Shown piece after piece: positions 24,229-36,285 of a stretch of DNA of 64,000 nt. The position numbers and the translations under genes are program-made. The notes below the pieces were generated by a model, which ran no database searches, had not been told where the DNA came from, and worked only from the letters and a program-made list of their open reading frames with translations. Source of the stretch: Hippopus hippopus (taxonomy: Eukaryota; Mollusca; Bivalvia; Cardiida; Cardiidae); the NCBI GenBank assembly GCA_946811185.2, contig OX328112.1, positions 31,211,442-31,275,441 of the forward strand. The letters run 5' to 3'. Each line of letters begins with the position of its first letter. The first letter of the stretch is position 1.

Positions 24229-24475
24229 AAACGTATACAACCTTGGTAACAAGTACGTGAATTTACGCGTTTTCATCCTGGAAACACGTGCGTGTCTTCA
24301 TTTGAACCATGGTAATAAGTAAGTGTTAATACATTTTTTCATGCATTAAACCTTGATAACAATTACGTATTTTCACATGCTTTCGTGTACAAAATTTTGG
24401 AAACAAGTTCGCTTTTTTCACATGCTTTTATTAATTAAACCTCGGTCATATGAACGTGTTTTCACAATATTTTGA
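24229..24475. repeat. minisatellite continuation after the LTR
   Basis: Units such as ACCTTGGTAACAAGTACGTG resume directly after the target duplication and then decay. Confidence 0.65.
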
Positions 24476-25184
24476 TTGTAATCGCTCCCTCACAGCATTT
24501 GTTTAGATCAAGTTATCCTGCGTATATGTTGTATTCAGGCTCCCTGGGTATTTGTCCATCGTTATGCATGGTAGTGTAACATTATAGACAGAAGTTCAAT
24601 TTTGTAACAGGGTCGTAGTTAATTTTCTTGTTATCTTGTGTGTTTTATGATGTTACAACTCCCCTGATAGCAAGAAAACTCTATTTGTATGCATGGAACT
24701 GTCGGAAAATGTCTCGTTCATTTGTTCTACTTTGTTGTCTTTATGTGTTAACTCTTTGCTTGCTGAGGAAAACTTAAGGCTTTTTTAACAATTTTTATTA
24801 AGATTATACACCCCAGAATGCTTCTTACGCAAAATATCATTGCTTCCTATTATTCTGAGAAAACAAAAGAGGAAATGTCCGCTCAAACATGAAACACTGG
24901 GGACACACAAGTGATGTTTGTTTTGATGCACTGCACGTAATAATGGTGTAATTTTGACGAAATGCTCAGGTAAATTGATTTTTCTGTTCTCTATGCTAAA
25001 TAATATCGATCGAACTATGCGCCGTATGCCAGCTAACGTTTGTTCGATTTTAGTGATGCCAAATTAGTGTAGATCTTATAAAAATTCATACTCTTTGCAA
25101 TCATCTTGTCATGAAATTTTAAGCGATAACAATCAAAACTAAAATTTCGAATGCTTATCGCGTGACCTTTAATTTGCTGAATAA
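24476..25184. other. no gene seen
   Basis: Nothing recognisable; short frames only. Confidence 0.35.
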
Positions 25185-25365
25185 GTGAAATGAAACTTTT
25201 ATGTTGACTGTAAAAACCCAATTTTTTTCTATTTCAAAGGTACTTTTTTGGGAAAATGTCTTCTTGTCGGACGGTGTAGATCCAAGATCAGACTGCACGT
25301 TCCGCGCAGTCTGATCTTGATCTACACTGTCCGCAAAAGGTCTTTGAGCAGCCTAAGGGTTAAAA
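25185..25365 (-). repeat. family D foldback, reverse orientation
   Basis: GGACGGTGTAGATCCAAGAT faces TCTGATCTTGATCTACACTG, then GCAGCCTAAGGGTTAA. Confidence 0.7.
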
Positions 25366-25529
25366 AAATTCATATTTACGTGCAATGTATCACGAAAAAC
25401 CACGCGATCATCCCCTTTGTAGAACTGGTATCGAGTTTATCATATTTAAGGACAATGGAAGAGCTTGCAGTCAGTGTACACTGAAAATTAAACATTCTGT
25501 TTGTCTCGATCTGATAAATATCTTATACT

Positions 25530-25757
25530 CTGTGAAAAGATTATGTAATGCGCCGTCGTGATGCATAATACCAAGCAAGTCTTCGCACAATGGATCTATT
25601 TTATCTAAAATTCTGACTAAACCATGAGGTAGAATGGTCCTTTACCTTGCAGAGAATTTGCCCATATCAGAAAATTCAGACTCATGTCAACCAGTGCGGA
25701 CTCCATAGGCTGGCATGGGTCAGTGCTTTATTGCAGATACACTAGACAACCTTGGCT
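25530..25757. repeat. family A copy, strongly diverged
   Basis: Internal family A landmarks survive (AATGCGCCGTCGTGATGCAT, ACCAAGCAAGTC, ATGAGGTAGAATGGTCC), but the hairpin is degraded. Confidence 0.5.
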
Positions 25758-25956
25758 CAAATATATTTGCAAACAATTTACAGAAAAGAATAAATGAAAT
25801 TGGATTTAATTTCTGTTGATGAAAATATGGAAATGATTTACTGAAAAAAACATTCAGTTATGACATTGCTCATTTTGCAACAATGTTTTTTACGCATGAT
25901 CATGAATTAACATTTGATTCATTGTTATTATCCGTACTTTAAAATGATTCCTTTAT

Positions 25957-25997
25957 TATTAATATTATTAATATTATTATTATTATTATTATTATTC
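25957..25997. repeat. (ATT)n microsatellite
   Basis: Run of ATT/AAT triplets with two interruptions at the left. Confidence 0.9.
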
Positions 25998-26157
25998 AGT
26001 TGTCCTTGTACATAACATTTGATCGCATTGAGTCGCTTCGTCGCAATTTTCCTTTGTCTAGGTCAAAGTTTTTGTTCTCACTGTTTCACTGTTAATTGTT
26101 CCATATACATTTATTTATTAATCTCCAGTGGGAGGAAATGCAGTGAATAAATAAATG

Positions 26158-26226
26158 TATAAATATTATCATTATCGTTATCATTATTATCATTATCATC
26201 ATCATTATTATTATCATCATCTCGTT
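26158..26226. repeat. (ATTATC)-type microsatellite
   Basis: Mixed ATT and ATC triplets. Overlapping frames give Asp/Asn or Met/Ile homopolymers. Confidence 0.85.
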
Positions 26227-26740
26227 TTTTTTTTGCAAATTTCTTGCAGGAGACATAGGATCTGATATAAATTGCCGGCATTTGAGATAAAATTTTATCA
26301 AACGGGTCTAGAAAATTGTTACAAGGCGAGCTTAATAACAATTTCATTAAATCGGTTTAATAAAATTATATCTCAAAAGCCAAGAAATGTCAGATTAAAG
26401 TCATCACATGATGATATCTCTCAAGTTAAAGGTCAATAAATGTAAAAATATTAGCGGTCATGTGGGACCTTCTTTAAGTTAAAACCCAACTAAATTCATT
26501 AAAAGAATTATGCAAAAAGTGACCTCACGTTTGACGTCACAAAACGCCTTTCTTAACCGTGTGTAAGATAAGAAAATTGGTAATAGCTGTATTACACTGA
26601 AAACAGATAGTTATGTGATTAAATGAGAAAAGATGAGTGTACGAAAGAGTTCGCATCGTGTCTAATTTCTGTGGACCTGTTGTTTTAAAAATTTACCAAA
26701 CAATCCCGAGTCCCAACGGCTTTGAAGAAAGAGATATTTT

Positions 26741-26807
26741 GAAAATATTGTGGGAAAAGGAGAAAATGCTGGTAACCAGCATTTTCTCCTTTTCTCACAA
26801 TGTTTTT
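26741..26807. repeat. family C palindrome
   Basis: Clean arms TGGGAAAAGGAGAAAATGCT around GGTAACC; one mismatch in the right arm (TTTTCTCACAA). Confidence 0.75.
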
Positions 26808-27187
26808 TCCCCCCACCCTTCAAGGACTATCTTAACTATTTAGCCAGTTCGTCGTCTGCGATTGCCTAGGATTATGAAGAATGTCGCCTTGTAAAAAGTT
26901 AAAAAGTCCATTTTTCTGTTGAAATGATATTTTGCACACACAAGAAAAACTCTTTTCGATGAAATGTAAATGAAAAATAAAACAATTTTCTCACTGGAAC
27001 AATATTCCACTATAAATCCAGACTGTTTTAGCAGAAACGAACACTCCGGTCTATAAACCAGTCACAGATAACGCTGTGATACAGTCTGCAGTTTTAGAAA
27101 CGTATCCCGTTTTTCTCTGCAATTAATTGCTGTCTGTCGCCTACAAAGTAAAAAAAGGCATCGATTCTCTTTTTGTTTGGGTAGACA

Positions 27188-27215
27188 TCTCTCTCTCTCT
27201 CTCTCTCTCTCTCTA
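27188..27215. repeat. (CT)n microsatellite
   Basis: Fourteen or so CT units. Confidence 0.9.
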
Positions 27216-27329
27216 TCGCTAATCCCCAGTTCCAAGCGTTGCACACTGATTGTCATAGAGGGAATTTTCAGAAGATCAAATATATTATCTTTGAATGTAG
27301 GAAGTGGAAAAACAATAGAAACAGTTTGT

Positions 27330-27482
27330 GATAACCGACCGACCGACCGACCGACCGGCCGGTTGGTTGGTTTGTTGATTGGTTGGTTGCCAGCCAGCCA
27401 GCCAGCCAGCAAGCAAGCAAGCCAGCCAGCCAGCCAGCCAGCCAGCCACCGACCAGACGACCACCGACCCACCGACCGACGA
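27330..27482. repeat. compound tetranucleotide microsatellite
   Basis: Blocks of ACCG, GGTT, CCAG and CAAG units in succession. It abuts the family A remnant at 27,483 and appears to have grown out of that element's AACCGACTGAATC segment. Confidence 0.85.
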
Positions 27483-27642
27483 GTCGGTTGAATCATGAGG
27501 TAGACTGGTCCTTAGACATGAAGAAAATTGACCAATAGCAAAAAGTTTGGACCGAGGTCAGCCTGTACGGACTGCGCAGGCTGACCTGGGCCGATACTTC
27601 TTGCAAATTCATTATCTCCCTTTTCACAGAGCATGGGTCAAC
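27483..27642. repeat. family A right half
   Basis: Starts at TCGGTTGAATCATGAGG, includes the GCCTGTACGGACTGCGCAGG hairpin and ends ACAGAGCATGGGTCA. The left third is replaced by the tetranucleotide array. Confidence 0.65.
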
Positions 27643-28423
27643 TATTTATGGATACGTAAAATAATCTAAAAGAACAGAAGTTTATTTAAAGCCGTGTATA
27701 TTGTACATGTTCATAGTAAATACATGCAAATGATGTATACATTTTGCACGACACTGAAGAGCAAAGCAAAATCGAAAAGAAAGAAATGTTGACATGGTTT
27801 TGTAATTAGCTACAGGAACTACATGGTACCCAAATACGTATACCCACTTCATTTAAGAAAATAAAGATGAAAATCAGAAACACTTGTTACACCTGTCCTT
27901 TAATCATTTCTGATAAAACAGTTTATTATATACCAGTAAATTTTCCGGCTAAAATACTTGCGTCGCATGTGGATAAAATATCATACACGACAGAAAAAAC
28001 ATCGTATCTACACACTGTGAAATACGGTTCAAAATGTGATGACGTAATTATGACGTAACTCACGCGTTGAATATAGATTTATTGATTTGCAATTTGATTG
28101 GTCAAAATTTTACTCCGTAATATTCATCCGTCATTTATGAAAATGAAGTTACTGGCTACTACACCGTTATTATTTTGTTTTATTTTGTTTACCTTTTTCG
28201 AATAAAATGTCAATAAGGTGCAATATTATGTCATTGAAAGGTGTAGGTATATAATAACAGGAATATTATGCTGTAGTGGCTTTCTTAGAGCTAGTATTTG
28301 CTTCCCGCCGTGCAAGAAAATTTTGACATCTCGCTCGACCTTCGGTCTCGCGCGACATTAAATTTTCTCAGCAGCTCGAATCAAATACAAACACCAGGAA
28401 AGTCACTACAGCATAATATTCCG
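27643..28423. other. no gene seen
   Basis: Short frames of 63-69 codons without features. The right part may belong to the element around the G palindrome. Confidence 0.35.
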
Positions 28424-28606
28424 TATTTCTTTCATTCGTTTTGTGTGATAAATAGAATCTCACATTCGTGTTTATATACTACCATTTTTATCAAACTCGT
28501 TGACTAAAATGTTTCTAACGCGCGCCAAGGCTCGCATCATACAATTTTAGTCAACTCGTTTGATAAAAATGATAATACATAAACACTCATGTAAGATCCT
28601 CTATAT
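28424..28606. repeat. family G palindrome, second copy
   Basis: TTTTTATCAAACTCGTTGAC pairs with AACTCGTTTGATAAAAATGA around a CGCGCCAAGGCTCGC centre; less perfect than the copy at 1.76 kb. Confidence 0.65.
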
Positions 28607-28871
28607 AGAAGTAGTAACTAATGTCAAGTTTTAAAATGGCACAATTTTGACTACTGCGAACCAAAAAAAAAAAAAACATCACTGCAGGCGAAAAGGAATT
28701 ATGAGTTTTTGTAGATAGGCCTATTTTTTCATAAAATGTGGATAAACTAGATCTAGTTGTGAGCCGCTTTAACGACTTTGGCACCAAAATATATAAACTC
28801 GACCTTTATCGATGGCCCAAAAAACAACACTATAAAACTCAGAACCCTTTTTTTTATCTTAAGGCTAGGTA

Positions 28872-28950
28872 AACATGTGGACAGCATAGATCCAAGATCA
28901 GACTGCACGTTCTGTGCAATCTGATCTTGATCTATGCTGTTCGCAAAAGC
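28872..28950 (-). repeat. family D core
   Basis: GTGGACAGCATAGATCCAAG faces CTGATCTTGATCTATGCTGT. The arms carry matching changes (GTAG to ATAG), so pairing is kept. Confidence 0.65.
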
Positions 28951-29311
28951 CGCTGGTTTCGCTTATGGCATCGAGATGGCTTCGATTGAATATTTAAAGC
29001 TGGTAGACAAGGAATGCTACTGTAACGCTGCTCTGGGCTTTATATCTCACAAAATATTGGACACTTGCGAACAGAGATCGGATTGCTTTTTTTGTTTGTT
29101 TGTTTTATCCGATCAAATCTCTCATTGTCCTTCAGAAGCATCTAGTGTTGACTTTCTCACTTTTCTCACTTCATCAAACCATCCCTTGTTTTCACGACCT
29201 ACAGGAAGAGTCTCTTTGAAAACTTTATACTAGTAGTTCCCGAATTTGATTCTTTCTTTTCCAAAACGTTTTTATATGTTACATGCTAAAAACCTTTAAA
29301 TTATAATGTGT

Positions 29312-29575
29312 ATGGGCCATGCTCTGGCAATTTGGGGATTTAGAGAATCTCCGTGATGCACTATACCAAATAAGTCATTATATAATCATGGATCCGAAAA
29401 ATCCATTTTGTGTAACAACAGGCTAAATCCCGAGGCAGAATAATCCTTGCACATGCAGAAAATTTATCAAAAACAAAACATATAGTTTTGACACAGGTCA
29501 GCCTGCGCGGATTGCGCAGGCTGACCTGTGTCGATACTTTTCGCAAATGCATTTAACCCCTTTCTCCAAGAGCAT
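29312..29575. repeat. family A foldback MITE
   Basis: GGGCCATGCTCTGGC left end. The central ACACAGGTCAGCCTGCGC / GCGCAGGCTGACCTGTGT hairpin is perfect, and the right end is diverged. Confidence 0.65.
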
Positions 29576-30213
29576 CCTCGTATACAAACTCGTATCTATA
29601 ATGTCTCCTGCTGAAAATTTATTGAAAAGTGGTATAAAAAAAGAGGTGCACACAGCTTGGAAACCGTCTGACACAACGAGCACTGTAATTCTGTGTTGTC
29701 CCAGTAGCACCATTAATCTCTCTGTAAAGTGCAGATTTCATTTCCCACAGGTCGTCATAAATAACAACGACCATTTGTCTTATCTTAACCAGCATCGATG
29801 CATTAGACCTTTTACGTCGCCTTCAATCACGACACTTTTTTGAGTCGGACGCTTCACAGATCCGCTCGCTACAGCGGGTCGCATTTAACAATGTTGGTCT
29901 GACAGGGTGCCCGCAGCCTGGGAGAGAATGAATAAGTAAACCTGTGTCCAGAATTGGAACTTCTGAGAATCATGGACAGGTTCTGAGGAATCAACGAAAG
30001 ACTCTTTCTTGTATTACAAATACGGAAAGAGAAGACCTAGCTATGAACGAAAAATGTTAAGCCGTGTAACTGAAGAAGTCAACATGTACGAGAACCGGCG
30101 TCCTGCACCATCAGACTGAAGGTCGCTTACTTTTAACGCTGCCAGATATAGAACAGCTTGCTGCTAATTCATAAAAAATGTCGATAATGATAATTCCTGT
30201 CTTTGATAGAGTA
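29576..30213. other. no gene seen
   Basis: Includes a 98-codon plus frame and short minus frames; no motif or splice pattern supports them. Confidence 0.35.
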
Positions 30214-30280
30214 GAAAACGTTGTGGGAAAAAAAGAAAATGCTGGTTACCAGCATTTTCTCCTTTTCCAACAATGTTTTC
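30214..30280. repeat. family C palindrome
   Basis: Centre GCTGGTTACCAGC with arms AAAAGAAAAT / ATTTTCTCCTTTT. Flank CTTTGATAGAGTAG is typical. Confidence 0.7.
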
Positions 30281-30406
30281 AGAAGCCTTCTTCTTCATGG
30301 TTTTATGAAGGGTTAATCAAGCCCCTCAACTTGAACCTAAACCTGAGATTGACAAGGCAGAAAATTCATCTGCCAGGAGAAAAGAAGTATACAGGGTCTT
30401 AGGCAT

Positions 30407-30446
30407 TTATTATTTTTATTATCATTATTATTATTATTATTATTAT
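30407..30446. repeat. (ATT)n microsatellite
   Basis: Imperfect ATT triplets. Confidence 0.85.
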
Positions 30447-31523
30447 GAGAATGTCAATTTGAACCTCATCCTTGGCGTTCTTCAACAAAGTCTCATGTTT
30501 CACCCTGAAATACTTGCACCTTCTGGCTTTCTATTTGCACTTTTCAGCCCTGTCTATGTCTGATGCACCAAAGCTTTACTCTAAAAGCTGATGCTTACCC
30601 TATTATTGCTGACTCAACACTTTTGGTATGCGTGATGTTATATCGTCAATGTCCCAGAATACATTGTAATTGCTTGGGGGTCTTCGTCTTAAATCATGAG
30701 TAAAAACGTGCTAGAAGAAACTTTGCGTCCATGTTTCACCGGTAGAGGCCTGTGACACAGCGTGCGAGGGAGCTGTCATGACGTGTAGGAGCAGGGACTA
30801 GGGGAAGATACAAAAAAGCATGGTAAACAGGGTTTAAACTGTAGTGTGGCTGAAAACAGGCCCAACGGCATATTTCGGCCATCGTAATAGTCTAAGATAC
30901 ATTCTAGCAAGACAAATCAAAACATAGGTCGGTAAAAATATGCCCAAAATTGCAAGATGCATTAGGGTTTTTTTTCCGTATTCTAGAAGCCACGGGTTCA
31001 AAAATTCCCGACAGACCAAGGGTTGAGCTGTCAGCAGCCCTAACGGAATAGCACGGAAATTGTAGTAGCCCATGACAGGACTTTGCAAAATGGAAAAGAT
31101 CAAAAAATGGTTTGGGCATCGGACCTGCCGTAGCCAACGAGAAATTTATTTCAAACAGAGCATTGTTACATGTATATTAAATTCTTACCTTACATTTTGT
31201 TTGAAGTTAATAACTGTTGCCATTCGCACTTAATTTGTGCAGTTTGCATAGCAAAACGCGTTGCGCTAGAACAAGAAAAGTTGCCTGCACCAGGCTAATG
31301 TACTTAGAAAACCAAAGCGTAATGTCTCCTTTTTGTAGATAAGATGCCAGCCATAATATATTATTTTCAGGATAAATGTGACTGCAACGATTTATGGTTG
31401 TCGTGAAAGCATGAATCAATCATATGTTTCCGTTAGGAAAGAAAATAGTGACAACCTGGCTAAAGGCTAAATATAAATTCCTATGACTTCCTGAAAAACT
31501 AAAACCGTTCAATAATAAAATAA
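30447..31523. other. no gene seen
   Basis: Two overlapping minus frames of 77 and 89 codons around 30.8-31.1 kb show nothing recognisable. No repeat family identified. Confidence 0.35.
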
Positions 31524-31581
31524 TCTCTCTCTCTCTGTCTCTGTCTCTCTCTCTATCTCTCTCTCTCTCTCCCTCCCCCTC

Positions 31582-31632
<51 letters not shown>
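31524..31632. repeat. (CT)n microsatellite
   Basis: Long CT run interrupted by CTGT, TAT and CCCTCC. Confidence 0.95.
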
Positions 31633-31633
<1 letters not shown>

Positions 31634-31723
31634 CACAGAATTCTAGACTGGATCAAATTGAAAGCCTTTGTAGGCGACAAATTAAGCACGGCTCAGATAA
31701 AGGTATCTGTCTTTGAAAGGGTA

Positions 31724-31790
31724 GAAAACGTTGTGCGAAAGGGAGAAAATGCTGGTTACCAGCATTTTCTCCTTTTCTCATAATGTTTTC
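31724..31790. repeat. family C palindrome
   Basis: GAAAACGTTGTGCGAAAGGG left arm, centre CTGGTTACCAG. The preceding flank TAGGCGACAAATTAAGC is the family flank. Confidence 0.7.
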
Positions 31791-32069
31791 AAAAGCTCTC
31801 GTCCTCATGTTCGTAAAAAGTCTGAACTGTGAGGTAAAACAGTTCTACAATTTCTTATATATATATTTTTATTTTAAGCAAGGATACGTTGACAATTGCT
31901 TTGACTCAAAACCAAAATTAACGACACGGAAATTGTAAGGAATGCAGAAAATCAAAAAAGATGCTGGATATTTAAGGCCCACAAGCTGCCACATGTAAAC
32001 AATTCGGGGCTGGAATTGTAGACAAATTTAGTTCATACCATTTAAAGGTATTAATATCGTTATGAGTCT

Positions 32070-32560
32070 AATAAATAGAGGACATTTTTTTTTTTCGTGA
32101 AAGATCGAAATTTATTTCATCGAGCGAACATCGGTAATATTTTCACGCAGCCACTCGTGGAAATATTACCGATGATGTTCACTCGATGAAATAAATTTCG
32201 ATCTTTCGCCGAAAAAAACAAATATTCTATTTATTTCATGCTTCTAATCCCTTTTTGTAGGGGACTTAAAAATCCAGTAGTTTTCAGCAATTCCCCGTGG
32301 CGTACCCCCTTTGCATAACAACGCATTACAATATTACGTAAAGCGCGAGAAATGTAGGGTAAATTACGTTATATTTCAATTTGGTTGAATGGCACGCGCT
32401 GTTTACCTAGGTAACTAGTGCGCGGGAACTACTGTTTTTTGCATTCAATTGAAGAGTTTGAAATTCAAATTGGTATTTTTTCATTGGTCGTAACCATGAA
32501 ATATCGAACAATATTTCAACGTTATTTCTCGATGAACTACCGAAAAGTATGAAATCAAGT
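32070..32560. repeat. family E repeat, inverse of the copy at 530
   Basis: GATCGAAATTTATTTCATCG pairs with ATGAAATAAATTTCGATC. The following AATTCCCCGTGG and ACTACCGAAAAGTATGAAAT match the other copies reversed. Confidence 0.65.
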
Positions 32561-33080
32561 GTTTCATTGAAATCTGTCAAAGTTCCAGTCCCTGGTAGAA
32601 TAATGTACATGTATTATAAAACCAGAACAAATTTGCCAACTTTTGTTCTAGTTATTTACAATGTATTTTCCTGCAAGCGACTGAAACTTTGGCAGGCCGT
32701 ATTGAAACATATTGTCAGACTTAACAATATCCATACTTTTAGATGATATAGATTCAATGTTTCTGCATTTTGAGTCCACAATTGTTTACTTTTGGCCGCT
32801 AATGTGTCTTTAAGTTGATATTAATAGTTTCTAAGCTTATCATTCCTGAATTCCTAAATTGAATGGGAAAAACTGATACGGACGCATACAATGCTGAATT
32901 TTATTGAAACAGGAAACAAACATTGCAAACCGGAAATAGAGATGTGCTTCATCAATATTTCAATTAACAAATTGTTGCAGCATTAGGGAAAATCGTAATT
33001 TGAAACCACTGATGTGATTCGATTTAGAAATAAACCTTCACCATGCAACCCCGTTGTTTCTACGACTTTGAAAGGACGTC
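32561..33080. other. no gene seen
   Basis: Nothing recognised. Confidence 0.3.
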
Positions 33081-33150
33081 TTTTGAGAACACTGTGGGAA
33101 AAGGAGAGAATGCTGGCATCCAGCAATGTTTTCTACCCTTTCTGAAAAAA
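33081..33150. repeat. family C copy, collapsed
   Basis: ACTGTGGGAAAAGGAGAGAA followed directly by CTGGCATCCAGCAATGTTTT: the right arm is largely deleted. Confidence 0.5.
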
Positions 33151-33819
33151 ACGTCACGTATTTGTCCCATTGTAGAGCGTAACCTGCCTACGTCTACAGT
33201 TTGGACAAGTCTAAGATTTTGTCATACAGTATCAACCAACCTGATTTTATCTTTGATTTTACTCATCATCGCAGACGACTTTTTTGCTTCCTGCAATTTT
33301 TTTTGAAACATTGTGACGAAAGGAAAAATTGCTTGTAAACAGCATTTAACCGGCTGGTTATCTTTTTCCCCCCTCCCTTCCCTGCGATGTTATCAAAGAG
33401 TTCCTTTCCTAGGGATAATAAAACACGGAAATGTTTAGTAAAGAATTAAAGTAACGTTATTCAAGGTCTGTTTCTGTTGCTTTAATTTTCTGGTGGAGCC
33501 ATCCTAATCCATTTAACCCTATATCAGACGATCCTCTGTTCTAACAACCCGGAGAAAAATGCCTCGTTTTTAAAATTAGTAGAAAAAGAAGAAAAAATGC
33601 TGGTTTTATTACAATGTTTTATACCCTTTCAATGACAAATCCCATCATTTTTCTCATGTTTATTTTGCAAATACCATCAATTCGGACAAGTCTAAAATTT
33701 TGTCGTTTGGTACTGAATTAAACCAGACAACGCAATTTTTGACTAGTCCAAGTTCAAAGCTTTTGCAGACTAAATATGGTTCAAATGATGGGATTCGTTT
33801 TTTGATTGGATAGTAAACA

Positions 33820-34147
33820 TAATTGGAAATAGAGAAAACGCTGGTTACCAGCGTTGTCTCCTTTTCCTACTAGGTTTTTAAAGGTTTCCTTTATCTTCAA
33901 AGCATTTTCAAACGAAAATTTAAATGTGGTTGACGGATAAGGAAACATAGTTGGAAAAGGAGAAAATGCTGGTTACTAGCATTTTCTCCATTTCCTACTA
34001 TGTTTTTAAAGGTCCACTTTGTTAAGGTCGTTAAAACTCGGGTGTGGTTCAAAGTATGGAATTTGTTTTTAATGAGTTAGAAAACATAGTTGGAAAAGGA
34101 GAAAATGCTGGTTACCAGCATTTTCTCCATTTCCTACTATGTTTTCA
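33820..34147. repeat. three family C units in tandem
   Basis: Three palindromes centred near 33,846, 33,972 and 34,112, each with the same flank (TTAAGGTCGTTAAAACTCGGG, trimmed variants). The spacing is about 125-140 bp. The tandem unit is therefore the palindrome plus flank. Confidence 0.7.
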
Positions 34148-34199
34148 AAAGCTCTCTTTGTTAAGTTCGTTAAAACTCGGGTGCTGAGATGATTATCAG

Positions 34200-34575
34200 A
34201 ACCTGGGACCGGTTTCACGAAAAAAAAAAACCCTAAGTCTCTTATTTTACTCAAGTCAACAAACAGACTTATTTTTCGACTTGAGTTTGTTATTCCAGAC
34301 ACATTTCACTAACATCAACAGACTTATGTAACATTTTCAAATCCAAAGCTGACACAACATATCAGACTCAACTCAGCGAAATAATGGACTTAAGTCTGTT
34401 AATTGACTTAAGTCCATTTATTTTGCTTAGTTTGGTCTGAAACCTAAGTATCAACTTAGGATTGTAGAACGTAACAACAGTCTGTTAATGTTACTTAAAT
34501 GGATCTCAAATTACGAACTCAACTTAAGTCAGAACCTCGGACCGTCATTACATTTGAGTAAAATAAGAATCTTAA
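34200..34575. repeat. CTTAAGT-rich element
   Basis: Dense in GACTTAAGTC / AACTTAAGT motifs in both orientations, bounded by GGACCGGTTTCACGAA and GAACCTCGGACCG. It looks like a decayed foldback element. Confidence 0.45.
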
Positions 34576-34579
34576 GCTC

Positions 34580-34790
34580 TACGGCCCCTAACTCTCATAT
34601 TAAAAGACGGAAGCTGCCGAGATTGGCCGAATAGCCTTTACAAAAACGTCGAAGTTACACGATATTTACCGATGAGTTAGTGAGTCTACGGCCCCTAACT
34701 CTCATATTAAAAGACGGAAGCTGCCGAGATTGGCCGAAAAGCCTTTACGAAAAAGTCGATATTTACTGATGATTTAGGGGTCATTATTCG
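34580..34790. repeat. 106-bp tandem duplication
   Basis: CTACGGCCCCTAACTCTCAT starts at 34580 and again at 34686. The copies share AAAAGACGGAAGCTGCCGAG and then diverge slightly. Confidence 0.8.
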
Positions 34791-34959
34791 TGAGTCTTTT
34801 TTCGTAAAATCAGGCCCAGGATCTGCCCAAACTTTGATAATTAAGTTCCACAGACTAAATCATTCGTCATCGTCGACTTAATGTAATTTGAAGGGTCAAA
34901 TAAGAAGCATAAGAAACCAGCCAGCCTGTCTGTTAAATCTCTTTTCATCAAACATTAAT

Positions 34960-35165
34960 AATGCTAAGCGCGCCTCATTGACCTTTTGCGGACAGTGTAG
35001 ATCAAGATCAGACTGCGCGTAACGTGCAGTCTGATCTTGGATCTACACTGTCCGACAAGAAGATATTTTTTCTTTAAAATAATAAGTTTGGAATAGGAAC
35101 ATTCGGGTTTTTACTATCGATTTGAAAGTTTCATTTAACTAATTTAGCAGGTTTAGGATTAAATC
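34960..35165 (+). repeat. family D foldback
   Basis: GGACAGTGTAGATCAAGATC faces GATCTTGGATCTACACTGTC with perfect pairing except the single extra base. Left flank ATTGACCTTTTGC, right flank TTAGCAGGTTTAGG. Confidence 0.75.
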
Positions 35166-35269
35166 TCTACCGCAGGAGAAAATTGTCGACTTGTCTATTT
35201 GTAAAGTATTTGTAGACAAAAAATTCAATGTGGAAAACAATGAAGAAATTTCGTCTTTGAAACGATATA

Positions 35270-35332
35270 AGATATTGGTAAACAAGGAGAAAGAGCAGGT
35301 TACTAGCATTTATTCCTTTTCCCACAATGTTT
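35270..35332. repeat. family C palindrome, diverged
   Basis: AAGGAGAAAGAGCAGG faces TACTAGCATTTATTCC; imperfect. Confidence 0.5.
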
Positions 35333-35377
35333 TTTTTTTAATGATTTCCTTGTCACGGGACTCCTTAACACACGCTG

Positions 35378-35677
35378 AGCCCCGGTAGCGCAGTCGGTAG
35401 CGTACAGCACTCAAGAACAGAGGGTCGCTGGTTCGACCCCTGATTCGGCCAATTTCTTTCCGAGGACTGATGATAGTCATTGCGACAGGAATTATTCCTC
35501 TCTCACCGCTGATAATTGTTTCGACGCTGGTTATGTGGGAAAGCAGCCAGTGGCTTGGAAAGAATATTGTGCGTAGTACTGGTAAAAGAAACTCCAGGAA
35601 AGCATGGATAGGTACAATTGCCGCCACGATATAACTAAAAAAAATGTTGAAAACGGCGTTAAATCCTACAATCAATC
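35378..35677 (+). repeat. SINE-1, plus orientation
   Basis: The tRNA-like head AGCCCCGGTAGCGCAGTCGG has an A-box match and TGGTTCGACCCC a B-box match. The body contains CTGATGATAGTCATTGCGAC, and the tail is AACGGCGTTAAATCCT plus CAATCAAT. RNA polymerase III promoter elements are internal to the head. Confidence 0.8.
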
Positions 35678-35863
35678 ATTAAAACATGGGATTGTGTGGT
35701 AAGGATGACAAAATTGTACACCAGTCTGTATGGTCACCAGGCCGACACTCTACCTCAAGACAATGGAGATCACCAAGAAATGTCATTTTAGCTAGAAACC
35801 GTTTCAAAGACAAAACCCATTCTTTTAGCGCAAATCTAATGAGGTCTGCAACTTCTTATATAT

Positions 35864-36048
35864 GGCTTGCAATACGCGAAAAGGGGCATTCGGACATTTG
35901 CGTAAAGTGTCGTCTCGGATCAGCCTGCGCAGTCCGCGCAGGCTAATCCAAGACGACACTTTCCGTTTTTATGTAATTTTCTGTTTTGCGCAAGTCTACT
36001 TTAGCACAAAATCTAATGTAGTCGTAAAGTGCCGTCTCGGATTAGCTA
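35864..36048. repeat. family B MITE, truncated right
   Basis: Left end TGGCTTGCAATACGCG intact. The second hairpin is cut off after CGTCTCGGATTAGC, where the SINE-3 region begins. Confidence 0.65.
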
Positions 36049-36064
36049 AAAAGACATTTTTGGT

Positions 36065-36285
36065 GATGTCCATTGTCGTGAGGTAGAGTGTCGGCCTGGT
36101 AACGATTAGGTCCTGAGTTCGATACCCGGGAGCGGGTGTCAACTTTGGGATTGTTCATTGGCCCACACATACGGCACGAGTACAGGTGTAGTTCCCAGGA
36201 AGCAGAATCGAAAAAGATCAGAATAATTTGCAAGAACTTGTGTCGAAATCGATGTAAAATAAATATGTTTATACTAAAATAAAAA
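36065..36285 (+). repeat. SINE-3
   Basis: B-box-like TGAGTTCGATACCCGGGAGC, body GTTCATTGGCCCACAC and CAAGAACTTGTGTCG, A-rich end. Shares its body with 53,845-54,035. The head (GTGAGGTAGAGTG) is tRNA-like but weak. Confidence 0.65.

Noticed and set aside
27062..27496. 144-codon minus and 104-codon plus frames with GWLA or SQPA repeats
   Set aside because: Products of the CCAG/GGTT tetranucleotides.
28934..29233. 99-codon plus frame
   Set aside because: No recognisable motif; begins in a family D arm, and no transcript signals were seen.
35378..35450. Possible tRNA gene
   Set aside because: It is the head of a SINE with a recognisable body and tail, and the other copies show the same layout.
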